From NCBI GenBank assembly GCA_022824025.1, contig JAJEBF010000014.1:434001-498000 (forward strand): DNA of 64,000 nucleotides. Direction: 5' to 3'. The notes below the pieces were generated by a model. It made no database searches. It was not told the origin of the DNA and worked only from the letters and a program-made list of their open reading frames with translations. Of the stretch, positions 53,403 through 63,536 are shown piece by piece. Source of the DNA: Caldilineaceae bacterium (lineage in GTDB: Bacteria > Chloroflexota > Anaerolineae > Caldilineales > Caldilineaceae). Made by a program: the position numbers and the translations under genes. Within the stretch, counting starts at the first letter, position 1; the number at the start of each line of letters is the position of its first letter.

Positions 53403-55442
53403 CTACTCCGTCACGTGATAGATCGCATACACCGGCTTCTCTCCCCCGTCAACGATCAGTTCGCCGCCAGGATACAATTCCATGATCCTGCCGACCTCCT
53501 CCATGTAACTGCCTTCCAGGATGTAGGTGACCGGTCCCCTGTCGAGCCTCTCCAAATCAAAGACTCCAAACTCCCGTGATCGGTCTACCCCTCTGCTTTC
53601 CGGGTACAGGAACTGAATCGTCTCGTAACCAAACTTGCGGCGTCCTGAATAATAGTAAATCGTCCCGGGCTCTTCGAAGGAATGGGCCGCTTCAAGCGCT
53701 TCCAGGTAATCGTCCGCAAAAGTCCATTTGAAAGTCGGCGAGTTGGGCAGTTCGCTAAAATAGTAATTGAGGTTCCATAAGCCGCTGCCCATCAGAACAA
53801 GCAGCAAAGCGCTTACAGCCGCAGCCTGCCCCCACCTCCCAGCATGGCGCTTGGCGAACTGCGCAATCGCCGCTGCCGCAACGCCCGCCAGCCCGAACAC
53901 CCATGGAATTGCGGTGATGCTGCGGCGCATCGAACCCGCAGATGGATCGGTGAATACCAGACCCGACAGGGCTGCAACGACCACCAGCGCCGCCAGCAGA
54001 TGAGGCGGGCTGCGCCACCTCCGAACCGATACAATCAGCCCGGCGTACGCCAGCAAAGCCATACCCGGATCCAGGGCCCCCACGCCGCCAATCCCATCAA
54101 CACCGTCCAGCCGCGGGTTTCTCATGAGCAGCATATAGGATTCCCAAAAGCGCCTGGCAAGAAATCCCGCCTTCTCCGCCATTCCCTCCGCGTTCAAGTA
54201 TTCGTGAAACGCAAAGACCGTCTTATCGTTCATGCGCCCGAAGTAAACGTCCGGCGAGCGAAACGCGAACAGAAGAACCTGCCCGGCAGTGATGAGAGCC
54301 CCGGCAACCAGCGGCAAGAGCGGTTGCACTTTTCTCCGCAGGGGATCTCTCTGCAAAAAGAGAAAAACCGCGGTGGCCGCGCCGACAGCCGCCAGGAAAG
54401 TTGGAAACGCGAAATAAGTGTATGGAACCAGTCCCAGCAGCCCGCCCGCGACCACCCAACTCCAAAGATTTCCGCGGCGCTCTTGATGCGAACCTGCGTC
54501 GAATGACCTCTTTGCCCAAAGCAGGCCGGCCGCGGCAACGGTGGACGCAAACGCCAGGGGCGCCACCCCAAACCCTAACCGGCTGAAGTGAAGGTGCCAG
54601 TAGCTCACCGTCAGCGCAGTCGTGCCGAACAGCGCCACCCACCGGCCAAACCCCAAACGCAGCAACAAATGGGAGGCAGGTATCGTCGCGATGCCAAAAA
54701 GCCCGATCGAAAGTCGTACTGCAAATACCGAGGCGTCCAGGAACCGGATGGTCAGCGCCGTCAAGTAGAAGGGACCTGTCAACTGCCCCAAAGCCGAAGT
54801 GGTGTACGGTCCAATCCATCCCTCTTCCAGAATCCGCAGACCTTCGATGCCAGTCCACGCCTCATCGCCGTGAAACCCTGAAGGCAACGCTTCAAGCCGG
54901 TAAACACGAAGAAACGCGCCAGCTATCGTAAGGAGCAGGACCGCGATGAGCTCCCACCAGTTGCGATGGGTCCATTCCCTCAGGTACGACCCCGTCCATC
55001 TCCAATGCGGGTAGGGCGTGTACCATATAAGACCCTTGTCCAGACCCTTTTTGAAATAGCCTGCAAGGTCATGCCTGAGGCTGCGCGGGAGTAAGCCTTC
55101 CCAGCCGCCGCCCGCCGCCGTGCCCCCGACAGGAGAACCTGAACTCTCTTCTTCGAGAGTGCCCCCGCAAATGTCACAGTACCTGTGACCACCTGGATTC
55201 TCTTCGCCGCAAGTCGGGCATCTTACTTCCGATGGAAGTCCGCAGCGTCCGCAGAAACCGGCGTTGGCGCGATTCTTAAGCCCGCAGGACCTGCAGAGCC
55301 AAGGCTCTTTTTTGGCGCCAGTCCGGCCCCGTTCACTTGATGGGAATGCCAAGATGATATGACCCTGAGACGGGGCGCCAGGCACAGCCCGAAGGCAAAA
55401 CCAAAGGTCAAAACCGGCCCTGCCTGCGGGCAGCTTGATCAC
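53403..55442 (-). CDS. Zinc-ribbon GT-C glycosyltransferase (PMT-like)
   Basis: A 679-residue membrane enzyme, second in the group with a zinc-ribbon pair: C50, C53, C64, C67 and C75, C78, C89, C92. The GT-C region starts near residue 165 with GFHGDEAWTGIEGLRILEEG, giving the family Asp-Glu pair, followed by about ten helices and a soluble C-terminal part to the end (YYYSGRRKFGYETIQF). Ligand-binding C-terminal PA14 or NHL domains are absent. The start is uncertain: GTG 55442 is the longest; TTG 55352 would remove 30 residues that look unconserved. Gaps to neighbours are 48 bases (upstream) and 94 bases (downstream). Confidence 0.8.
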   Translation of the reverse strand: MIKLPAGRAGFDLWFCLRAVPGAPSQGHIILAFPSSERGRTGAKKEPWLCRSCGLKNRANAGFCGRCGLPSEVRCPTCGEENPGGHRYCDICGGTLEEESSGSPVGGTAAGGGWEGLLPRSLRHDLAGYFKKGLDKGLIWYTPYPHWRWTGSYLREWTHRNWWELIAVLLLTIAGAFLRVYRLEALPSGFHGDEAWTGIEGLRILEEGWIGPYTTSALGQLTGPFYLTALTIRFLDASVFAVRLSIGLFGIATIPASHLLLRLGFGRWVALFGTTALTVSYWHLHFSRLGFGVAPLAFASTVAAAGLLWAKRSFDAGSHQERRGNLWSWVVAGGLLGLVPYTYFAFPTFLAAVGAATAVFLFLQRDPLRRKVQPLLPLVAGALITAGQVLLFAFRSPDVYFGRMNDKTVFAFHEYLNAEGMAEKAGFLARRFWESYMLLMRNPRLDGVDGIGGVGALDPGMALLAYAGLIVSVRRWRSPPHLLAALVVVAALSGLVFTDPSAGSMRRSITAIPWVFGLAGVAAAAIAQFAKRHAGRWGQAAAVSALLLVLMGSGLWNLNYYFSELPNSPTFKWTFADDYLEALEAAHSFEEPGTIYYYSGRRKFGYETIQFLYPESRGVDRSREFGVFDLERLDRGPVTYILEGSYMEEVGRIMELYPGGELIVDGGEKPVYAIYHVTE

Positions 55443-55490
55443 CCGAGGGGACTCTAGCTGCTACCCTTGCCTGGCTGCTTGACCAAAGTT

Positions 55491-58400
55491 CTACTGAATT
55501 GAAAAAACGAGAATCCGGCTGTTGTCCGCGTCAGCGATCAGCAACTCACCCGTCAACGGATCAACTGCGATTCCCGTCGGCCTGGCGAATCTGTTGAGGT
55601 CCGCGCCGTATGTCCCAAAGCTTGCCCGCACAGTGCCGCCCGATGAAATCTCGAGAATCTGGGCGAACTGCGGGTCAGTCGCATAGACTGTGCCGTCTGC
55701 CGCTGCCGCAACATACGGCTTATCCCAAATGTCCTGGCTCTCCCACGTAGGCATCGGCCACTCAAACAACGGTACGAGCTCGGATGAAAGAACCTGTATT
55801 CGCCGGTTCCAGGCATCGCTTACCAGGACATTTCCGGTCGTGGGATGGACTGCAACGTCCACCGGCTCCTCAAAGTGACCCAGTACAATCCCGCCCCCGC
55901 CAACCTGCCGCATCGCCTCCCCCGAAGCTGTAAACTCCAGCACCCGCTTGTTGCCCGTATCAGCAACCAGCAGGCTGCCCGAAGGTGTCACTGCCAGGCC
56001 TCGGGGCCCAAAGAGCGAATATGGGTCCCTGCCCTCTTCCGTGACTACGTTGAAAGAGCCCCATTTGCGCAGGAAATTGCCCTCGCGGTCAAATGCCTGA
56101 ATCCGTCCGTTCCACGTATCGGCCACGAAAATCGTGCCGTCTTGCCCGACAGCAATGCCCCATGGTTCGCGAAATTGGCCATCGCCAAGCTCCAGGGGGC
56201 CGGCGCCATCCGGGTCAATGCAACCCCCATCCTCGCCATCCGCAACAAAACATGTGCCGCCAAACGCCAGGCGAAATGTGCTGTCCGCGTTCAGAACCAC
56301 CACCCGATTGTTGCCCGTGTCCAGTATGTACCGCTGACCATCCAGGCCGATGGCAACGGCCCGCGGCGTCACCAACGGCAGGTCCCCGTACACGCCGCTG
56401 TAGACCCGGCTCGCGGTTCGCTCAATCTCCTCATACTCAAAAACGGGGGAAGCGCCTGACACCCCCTCCGCCAGAGGCGCCACATTCAAATCCCAGACAA
56501 TGTCCGCGATTTCCTTGTCAACGTACATACGGAAATCATGACGGTGCGGCCACGCCGTAAGCGTTCGATCCGGATGGTTACGGAAAAAGAAAATCTGCCA
56601 CAAGCGGCTGCGGCGCTCCGGATCCGTCAGAGCCCCCCACATCTGTTCAAGCGTCAACCCCCGAGATTTCTCGCCGTCCCACTCCCCCTTATAGCTCTCC
56701 TCAGGCCACCAGACGAGCCGGTAATTCCTGCTGACATAGTCGCGGGCGACATAGGGCTCGACCTTTTCATAGTTCTTCTTCCCAACCAGAATGATCGGCG
56801 CGCTCATCGCGTCATTCGTTGGGTTGGCTCCATAGAATATGTGGTTGGGATAAAACCGCATATACCAGGTCATCGGCCAGGCAACGTCGTCATCATACGA
56901 AATGACTATCTCGCGTTCACCGACCGTTCTTTCGCTTATCGTCTCAATCTCCTGCAAGGCCCGCTTCACGTCCGGCGCAGCATGCGCATAAACCAGGTAT
57001 TCAGTCGCCATGTCGTAGTTGACATAGGTCAACAAATAAGAGAATCGGACCGTAAGCAGAAGCAGCATGGCCAACGCGGTCACCGCAGTCAACCGCAGCG
57101 CCAGCCTCCAACTGATGCGCTGCAAAGCCAGCCAGACCAAATACGAGAGCCCCCCCGCCAGGCCCGCGGCAAAAATGAAACGAACAGTCCGCGCCAGTTC
57201 ATCAATGCCCCTCCCTCCTGCAGGGAGGGAACCGATCAAAGATACCACGACCAGCGCCGCAGACGGGAACAATGCCAGCAACCACCAGCTCTGTGTCTCC
57301 CTCACTCTCCTCCAGTCAATTCGCCCCAGGAACTGTGCCCCCCACCAGCCCCCCATGAGCGCCATCGGCTGCGTCATGTGTGTCGTCAACCAGGGCATCT
57401 TCTCGCCCGCGTAGGAGTAAGCTAACCAGGCGCCCACGCCCCACCACGCAAAGAACAGGATCACATAGGGCCGCACGAAGGAAACGCCACGCTCAGTTTC
57501 GCGGCTATCTTTCCTCCCATCGCCTCCCTTCTTCGTCCCCGGGTTCGCGCCCCCCTGTCCCGCATCTTCAGCTGCCTCCCAGCCGCCCTTTCGCAGCAAC
57601 TGCGCAAGGAGCGCCAGCCCGCCAATGCTCAGCAACAGCGGCAGGAATTCATACAGCAGACTTTGCATTATATAGTAGTACCAGGGCTGGCTCCCCCGCT
57701 GGACCTCCTGCTGTGCAAGCCAGTAACCCAGGCTGCCCACAATGCCTGTCGCCAGTCCATCGACCGGGTTGGTGAAAAAAGTCGTGAACAGGAGAATCTC
57801 GATCGCCCAGAACAGGCCCATCAGAGTGGCCCAGCTGCCGAACGTAATCCTCCCTCCCTGTTCGCCCCTGCCTCGCGCTTCGCTTGGTCTCTCAGGACCA
57901 AACCAAAAGAACGCGATGATTCCGCTGATGGCTGTCATCAACAAGACAAGCGCAGCGGACCTGGAAAGATCCTGGGCCGTACTGTACGCAAGCGCATCCC
58001 AGCCGAGAATCAGGTGTCCGAGTGGCGCAACAAATGGCAACACAAGCGTAAAGAAGAGTACCGCAAGGTCGCCAAACGCGCTTTCGCGTAGCTCCTCCTG
58101 CCCCTTCCACCACTGCCATAGCGCAGCGGCCACCAGAAATGCCCCGAATATCGCGCCGGACATGAACTGATTTTCCTTGCTGGCAAATCCGAGCGCCATC
58201 ACCGTTACGGTAAGGTAGAGCCACTTCGACTTCCGCTCTTCGACGTATCGGAACATGAAATATACCCATAGCATCGAAAAAAAGACGATATAGATATCGT
58301 TCCGAATGTAACGGCTGTGAAAGAGAATGCTTGGACTGAACAGAAGGAGCAGCGCCGTCAATAACGCCCCCATCCGTCCAATCCAGCGCCGGTAAAACCA

Positions 58401-58925
58401 TGCCGCAATGACGGTCCCAATGCCGGCCAGCGCCGGCATAACGCGCGCCGTCGCATCGCTGACGCCAAGCAAAAAGTAGACGAACGCGTTGGCGTGGAAA
58501 AGGAACGGGCCGTGCATCATGGGATTGTGCTGATAGCTGCCGCTCCGGTACAGGTCGAGAGAATAGACTGCATGCAGACTCTCATCGTGGCTCATGCCGC
58601 GATCGCCCAGCCCATAGAATCGGCTGACAATCGCCGTGAGCACGATCGCCGCCCATGCCCACGTCTCCCAGTTGCCCCGTAAGTGCGCAACCAACTCTGA
58701 ATCCAGAATCGCGGTCGACGTCCTTTCCACCTCAGAAGGCTCGGACGCCCCCTCCGCATCACCCTGCGAAGCCTCACCCTGCGAAGCCTCACCCTGCAAT
58801 GCCTCGCCCTGCAATGCCTCGCCCTGTTCAGTTTCCTGATCCCCAGTTAGAGGAGTGGCGAAAGAGGCATCATGGGTTTCGTTCCCTTTCTCCTTGTCCT
58901 GCTCCTCGCCCTGTCCTTCAACCAT
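55491..58925 (-). CDS. Agl23-like GT-C membrane protein fused to NHL propeller
   Basis: An 1144-residue protein. The N-terminal 75 residues are acidic and hold four QGEA-type pentads (15-bp DNA repeats at about 58760-58830 on the plus strand). Residues about 85-640 form a GT-C fold with MSHDESLHAVYSLDLY, matching the TIGR03663 group (flippase-activity-associated protein Agl23 and relatives), including FSPSILFHSRYIRNDIYIV and GFASKENQF. After an outer soluble part, residues about 860-1144 form an NHL propeller (FREPWGIAVGQDG, FGPRGLAVTPSG, VLVSDAWNRRIQVL, FARPTGIAVDP). GGGAGAGG precedes the ATG. Only three bases separate it from the upstream stop. A role in lipid-linked sugar transfer or export is likely. 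Confidence 0.85.
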   Translation of the reverse strand: MVEGQGEEQDKEKGNETHDASFATPLTGDQETEQGEALQGEALQGEASQGEASQGDAEGASEPSEVERTSTAILDSELVAHLRGNWETWAWAAIVLTAIVSRFYGLGDRGMSHDESLHAVYSLDLYRSGSYQHNPMMHGPFLFHANAFVYFLLGVSDATARVMPALAGIGTVIAAWFYRRWIGRMGALLTALLLLFSPSILFHSRYIRNDIYIVFFSMLWVYFMFRYVEERKSKWLYLTVTVMALGFASKENQFMSGAIFGAFLVAAALWQWWKGQEELRESAFGDLAVLFFTLVLPFVAPLGHLILGWDALAYSTAQDLSRSAALVLLMTAISGIIAFFWFGPERPSEARGRGEQGGRITFGSWATLMGLFWAIEILLFTTFFTNPVDGLATGIVGSLGYWLAQQEVQRGSQPWYYYIMQSLLYEFLPLLLSIGGLALLAQLLRKGGWEAAEDAGQGGANPGTKKGGDGRKDSRETERGVSFVRPYVILFFAWWGVGAWLAYSYAGEKMPWLTTHMTQPMALMGGWWGAQFLGRIDWRRVRETQSWWLLALFPSAALVVVSLIGSLPAGGRGIDELARTVRFIFAAGLAGGLSYLVWLALQRISWRLALRLTAVTALAMLLLLTVRFSYLLTYVNYDMATEYLVYAHAAPDVKRALQEIETISERTVGEREIVISYDDDVAWPMTWYMRFYPNHIFYGANPTNDAMSAPIILVGKKNYEKVEPYVARDYVSRNYRLVWWPEESYKGEWDGEKSRGLTLEQMWGALTDPERRSRLWQIFFFRNHPDRTLTAWPHRHDFRMYVDKEIADIVWDLNVAPLAEGVSGASPVFEYEEIERTASRVYSGVYGDLPLVTPRAVAIGLDGQRYILDTGNNRVVVLNADSTFRLAFGGTCFVADGEDGGCIDPDGAGPLELGDGQFREPWGIAVGQDGTIFVADTWNGRIQAFDREGNFLRKWGSFNVVTEEGRDPYSLFGPRGLAVTPSGSLLVADTGNKRVLEFTASGEAMRQVGGGGIVLGHFEEPVDVAVHPTTGNVLVSDAWNRRIQVLSSELVPLFEWPMPTWESQDIWDKPYVAAAADGTVYATDPQFAQILEISSGGTVRASFGTYGADLNRFARPTGIAVDPLTGELLIADADNSRILVFSIQ

Positions 58926-58928
58926 TGT

Positions 58929-60878
58929 CTACCTCTCCCTTAACACCCAAAGCTCGACCTCTTGACGTGCCGGCGCGCCGCCGGAAAAATTCCGCCTCTC
59001 GCGAAACAGCATCCAACGCACCAGATCCCCCAACCTGTCCAACTCCGTAGGCAGCCAACGCTCGATCGTCGTATAGCTGCTCCCAATATAGCCCCCAGGC
59101 AACTGCGCTCTCTCCCCGGCGCCCCATGCCCCGACAGGAACGACAATCAACGCGCCTTCCTCTACCTCAGCCAGATTGATCCCCGTCTGCAAGCGCAGAT
59201 TGCGCATGGCCCGCAGAGTCCAACCATAATAGGGCAGCTCAGCTGACTCTGCCTGGAGGTAAACCCGCGCTTCCATCGGGTCCCCCGTCCGAAGGGAACT
59301 GAGTCGTTGAATGTCCGCCGCCAGAAGGGCCATCCCCCGATCCCCTTTCTCGGCAAAGAGCGTGCGGCTATGTTCGGATTCCGGCCGCAGATTCAACATC
59401 CAGCTGCTGCTGGCCTGCGCCAGAAATAACGCGATAAACGCCAAATGGCCAAATACCTGGCTGCTGGCGCGCAAACCTGACCACCAGACAAAGAAAGTTC
59501 CCAGCGCTGGAATCAGCAAGTAGAACACAGTCAATCGCGCGTCAAATGTACCCTCTTGCAGAGCGTCAGTAATGTTTCCTGTCCAGAAAAATGCCGTAAC
59601 CAGGAGCGCGCCCATCGTGACGAACGCCGGCAGTCGGGCTTCATTCTGAACCAGCAGGTTCAGCGGGGCCAGACGCAACAGACTGGTCGCCGTCTCCGCG
59701 GCCAGCAACAACAGGGGCAACCCAAGAGCCAGCAGACTCAGCGGCGTAACCCCTGGCAACAGCGCCAGCGCCATCCCCCAGGCCGCCCCAGCAACCAATA
59801 CGCGCAGCCACTGTTGGTCCACCTCCGCCTGGCTCTCGATAGCGGCGCCATCGCCAGACCCTCCAACGCCACCCCCAGTGGTCCTTGTAAAGAATCGAGT
59901 ACGATACAGTCCGATCACGGCGCCCGCGCCGCCAAAGAAGAGGACGAATGGCTCATCCACGAACAGTCTCAGTAAGGACCAGCCTCCGGAGTATGCCAGT
60001 TCAACTGTGGCGAGCCCTCCCATTCCGGACCTGCCCAACACGTGGGCCGCCGCAACCTCCAAGCTGCCGCCAATGCCAGCCAATCCTGAAATGTTCGCAA
60101 AGAACGCTGTGGCCCCCAACACGACAGTCCCCAACCCAATCAACGCGCCCTGCCTGCGCTCGCGCGGCCCAAGCATCGCGAGCAAGCCGCCGCCGCGCAA
60201 AACCAGGGCGTACAATACCGGCGGCAGTAAGAGCCACGACAATGGGCCGCTGATCAAGAACAGTCCGCCGACCACAGCGAGCCGCCATGTCCGGGCGCCC
60301 CCCTCTCTTGTATCAAACAGTTCCGCCAGCAGTAGCACAAAAGTCAACGCCGAAAGGGCCGCGCCGTCGGCCAGCCGGCTGAACGAGAGCAGCCAGGGGT
60401 CGAGCGCAAAAAGGACTGCCGCCATCAGAGCGCCGCCCCGTCCCAGCCGCGTGCGCAGCGACCAGGCCGCCAGCGCCAATGCTGCCCCCGCGCACGCCGG
60501 CGCAAACCGGGCCCAGAAATCCCCTCCCCCGCCAGTCAGAAGGAAGAGCGCCCGCTGCAATGTGTACAACAGAGGGCTGGCAGCAGGCGGCGTCGGAATA
60601 CTGCTTCCCGCCAAGGTCCCCGCAGAATGGTCCAGCCATACAGGCCAAATCTGAGCGGCTTCCCGCGGTGAAATCGCGTTCAACTCGCCCAAAGAATAGA
60701 GACGCAAGGCCAGCGCCGCAACAAAGAGCAAGGCGTACAATCCATGTTCGACCGTTGGCCCCCCACCAGACGAACCTGTCTTGTCCGCGGCGCGGGCCGG
60801 CCCTGCAGTTGGCTGGCCGCCAGTTGCATCTCTCCCTTCTTCAGTCGGTTCCTTCGCAACTGCTTCGCTCGGCTGCAA
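58929..60878 (-). CDS. Degenerate PMT-like membrane protein
   Basis: A 649-residue polytopic protein (about 11 helices) with GT-C layout. In the first outer loop, where active relatives have Asp-Glu, it reads AISPREAAQIWPVW: Arg replaces the conserved aspartate. This suggests a non-catalytic partner or an altered chemistry. FALDPWLLSFSRLADGAAL and the soluble C-terminal domain (PYYGWTLRAMRNLRL) keep the family pattern. The start is TTG 60878 with GAGG eight bases before; the N-terminal 40 residues are polar. The stop is three bases before the Agl23-like start, which indicates coupled translation. Confidence 0.78.
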   Translation of the reverse strand: MQPSEAVAKEPTEEGRDATGGQPTAGPARAADKTGSSGGGPTVEHGLYALLFVAALALRLYSLGELNAISPREAAQIWPVWLDHSAGTLAGSSIPTPPAASPLLYTLQRALFLLTGGGGDFWARFAPACAGAALALAAWSLRTRLGRGGALMAAVLFALDPWLLSFSRLADGAALSALTFVLLLAELFDTREGGARTWRLAVVGGLFLISGPLSWLLLPPVLYALVLRGGGLLAMLGPRERRQGALIGLGTVVLGATAFFANISGLAGIGGSLEVAAAHVLGRSGMGGLATVELAYSGGWSLLRLFVDEPFVLFFGGAGAVIGLYRTRFFTRTTGGGVGGSGDGAAIESQAEVDQQWLRVLVAGAAWGMALALLPGVTPLSLLALGLPLLLLAAETATSLLRLAPLNLLVQNEARLPAFVTMGALLVTAFFWTGNITDALQEGTFDARLTVFYLLIPALGTFFVWWSGLRASSQVFGHLAFIALFLAQASSSWMLNLRPESEHSRTLFAEKGDRGMALLAADIQRLSSLRTGDPMEARVYLQAESAELPYYGWTLRAMRNLRLQTGINLAEVEEGALIVVPVGAWGAGERAQLPGGYIGSSYTTIERWLPTELDRLGDLVRWMLFRERRNFSGGAPARQEVELWVLRER

Positions 60879-60905
60879 TTCTGAACCTCTGCTTCAATCC
60901 CTCTG

Positions 60906-63536
60906 TCAGTCCTCAGCGCCTCCGGCCCGGTATATCCGGTATTGACCTTGCTCAAAGGCCAACTCCATGGCCTGGTCCAGCCGCTCTTCCAGGATGGGCG
61001 TAATTCCAAATCGGGCGCGCTCCGCTGGACCGACGAGGACAAATTCGATGCCCCAATGTCGAACTGTCTCCCGCAGTGTTGTCGGCCGCGGTCTCAGATA
61101 CACTTCATTGATCGCCTCTGCCCGGCCCGCCGCCATTTCTCCATAAGCTCGTCCGCGCCACTGGGCTTCGTGTCCGTCCCATCCCAGTAGCGTAGCTCTG
61201 CCCGTTGCCGCGCTGATGCGCGCCGTCCCCGCGTTGTAGCTCGCCCCCTTGGCCTCCAATATCACCGCATCGGGACTCGTGTTTCGCCTGATCCAGTCGA
61301 CCACTGCCAGTTCGTCCTCACCAACATATGCCAGGCCGTTCAGGGTCGGCTCACGCGTCCCAAACCCCTTTATTTTCGCATATGCCCCTGCCACAGGATA
61401 GACCAGACACAAAAGGATCAGCAAAAGAGAGACGGCTGGCAGAATGCTTCCCATCCCCGGAGTTTCCCTCGTTCCTCGCTCGACCCCCTTCAAGTGATTC
61501 GCCGCTAATTCCACATACCGGAAAATCGTGTACGAAGCCGCGATCCCCAGCAGCAGCCAGCTCTGGTAATAGAACTTGAAAACTGTATTCATCCGGGTGC
61601 TAAAATTGTCCCGAAGGTAAACGAATTCTGGCATATAGGTCAATAGCAACCCGATCGCAAACAGGCAAAGGACGAACGTGGTAGCTCGGCTTGCCCTGCC
61701 CCGGTCATGGAACCGTTTCCAGAGCAACCCCAGCGAAACTGTGATGGCTGCCCCCAAGAGCAGAAACGTCCAGGGATGCCCCAGACGGCGCTCCATAAAA
61801 ATAGTCAAGAAACCGCTGCCCGTGTCTCCCGCGGGCGCCGCCCAGCTGGCGCCCATCTCCGTCAAGAGGGCTGTGGCAATCAGAAATGTGACCGGCAAGC
61901 CCACGACAAACGCCGCCGTTGACAGCAGCGCAGCCGCAGACGGACGCCGTTCACGCCAACCCAGGACCAGTAGCCCCGTTCCCGCCAGCAGAAAATGACC
62001 GAACATCAGGAAAAATTGCGGCAGCTTCGTCGGGTGAAGCAGATTCGGGCTGACGCCGCCCGCCTGACTCTGGGCAGTAAGAAAGTATGGGAGATAAAGA
62101 AGCAACGCCCCCGCAACGATGATCGCCCCAACCAATCCTGCACGCGACAGCGCGCCGCGCAAAGCAGCGCCCTCACTTTCTTCCCGGCCCCCCGCCGCAA
62201 AAAGCGCCGCAACCACCACGAGCAGCCAGTAAGGAGGGAAGTCCCAGGTATTGAGAAAGAGAAGCGCGCCGGTCGCGGCGATGACGAACAGCAGCCCGGC
62301 ATGGCCAGTCGATCCCGCCACCGACTTATACTGGCTAACCAGCCAGTCAAGAGCGGCGCTGGCCCACTCCCGCTTTCCCTCCGGCCCATTCAATGTGGCT
62401 TCCGCCGCGCGGCCCTCGCCCGTGCCTTCCCTGATAAACCAGTTCAAGGCAATTGCGATGACGAGTATGACAAATGGCATCGCAAGCAGGTGAGGATGAT
62501 TGTCCGAGAGGACGTAACTGAATATCGGAAACTCGTCAATAATCTCAATATGATTTCCATCGAGGTCGACATCCTCGATGACCCGGCTGGACCGCCACCA
62601 CCAGCTCCAGCCGCTGTCAATATACCAGAGGCCGGTTACAGCGGCCCCGCTCGGAAAGTTATGCACGTCCACCAGCCGAATGAGCCAGTCCATTCGCACG
62701 CCCTGCGCATATAACCATTCCAGAACTACGTGCAGATTCGACGATAACCCGACCGCCGCCGAGGTGAGAAGCCCCGCCGCCGCCGGCAAGGCCAACTTGA
62801 AGCGGCCCGCCGTCCCGGCGCCTTCCGCAATTTCCGTGTGATCTTCTGATTCGGATCCGCTTGCCCCATCCCAAGACCCCAGGCGGAACAGGTTGTAGCC
62901 GATGCCAAAACTGCATGTGATGAGCAAACCGAACCAGCAAGCCTGTCCCACATTGTACGCAACTTCTGGCGGCTGAGCGGCGATGTGAGCCAGCGTCGAA
63001 ATCATCCAATAGCCGAAATAGTAATAGCTGATTGCATAGCCGGACAGCCAGGGATCGCGAGGAGGATAGGTGGGACTGCTCCAGATCCCATTGATGAACA
63101 TCAGATCCATCGGCTGCTCAGTATGGTTGATGGCCGGATCATAGGCGCGCACCAGCGTCCACGCTGCGAAGGCAACAAGAAACATAACTTCAACACCCAG
63201 TACATAAGTCCAGGAAGGCGACCGACCCACTGCCTGTCCCAGCCTCGAGAGAAAACCCCCCTCCTCTTGCCCCCGTTGACGCCGGAAAACCAGCGCGCTT
63301 AGCAAGGCAACCAGGAATAGTGCCAACCATGCCCCCCCCGCCGTGTTCCGAAGCACACCGTAGCTGGTCCCCAACCAGAGCAGCAAGCTGACCAGCAATA
63401 TCCCGATAACGCGCGCAAATGCATATCCGCTGTCCGGCAACGCTCGAAAATACCGCAACGTCAAAGGCATCGCCGCGATGCTCACAACTTGCGCCGTGAG
63501 ATACCAGCTGAAGAAGGGGATGACAACCTCACGCAT
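60906..63536 (-). CDS. DUF2298 (YYY) membrane protein
   Basis: An 876-residue integral membrane protein of the DUF2298/YYY family, named for a tyrosine-rich motif, here SGYAISYYYFGYWM. RDPWLSGYA, DLMFINGIW and SSNLHVVLEWLYA are also typical; about 16 helices and a soluble C-terminal domain (DAVILEAKGASYNAG, ISAATGRATLLGWDGHEAQW in pieces). The family often occurs with GT-C enzymes and Agl23-like proteins and is thought to serve glycan assembly or export; function not proven. The ATG at 63536 overlaps the Nudix stop (TGATG), so the two are translationally coupled. A longer frame upstream of 63536 is the shadow of the Nudix gene. Confidence 0.88.
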   Translation of the reverse strand: MREVVIPFFSWYLTAQVVSIAAMPLTLRYFRALPDSGYAFARVIGILLVSLLLWLGTSYGVLRNTAGGAWLALFLVALLSALVFRRQRGQEEGGFLSRLGQAVGRSPSWTYVLGVEVMFLVAFAAWTLVRAYDPAINHTEQPMDLMFINGIWSSPTYPPRDPWLSGYAISYYYFGYWMISTLAHIAAQPPEVAYNVGQACWFGLLITCSFGIGYNLFRLGSWDGASGSESEDHTEIAEGAGTAGRFKLALPAAAGLLTSAAVGLSSNLHVVLEWLYAQGVRMDWLIRLVDVHNFPSGAAVTGLWYIDSGWSWWWRSSRVIEDVDLDGNHIEIIDEFPIFSYVLSDNHPHLLAMPFVILVIAIALNWFIREGTGEGRAAEATLNGPEGKREWASAALDWLVSQYKSVAGSTGHAGLLFVIAATGALLFLNTWDFPPYWLLVVVAALFAAGGREESEGAALRGALSRAGLVGAIIVAGALLLYLPYFLTAQSQAGGVSPNLLHPTKLPQFFLMFGHFLLAGTGLLVLGWRERRPSAAALLSTAAFVVGLPVTFLIATALLTEMGASWAAPAGDTGSGFLTIFMERRLGHPWTFLLLGAAITVSLGLLWKRFHDRGRASRATTFVLCLFAIGLLLTYMPEFVYLRDNFSTRMNTVFKFYYQSWLLLGIAASYTIFRYVELAANHLKGVERGTRETPGMGSILPAVSLLLILLCLVYPVAGAYAKIKGFGTREPTLNGLAYVGEDELAVVDWIRRNTSPDAVILEAKGASYNAGTARISAATGRATLLGWDGHEAQWRGRAYGEMAAGRAEAINEVYLRPRPTTLRETVRHWGIEFVLVGPAERARFGITPILEERLDQAMELAFEQGQYRIYRAGGAED

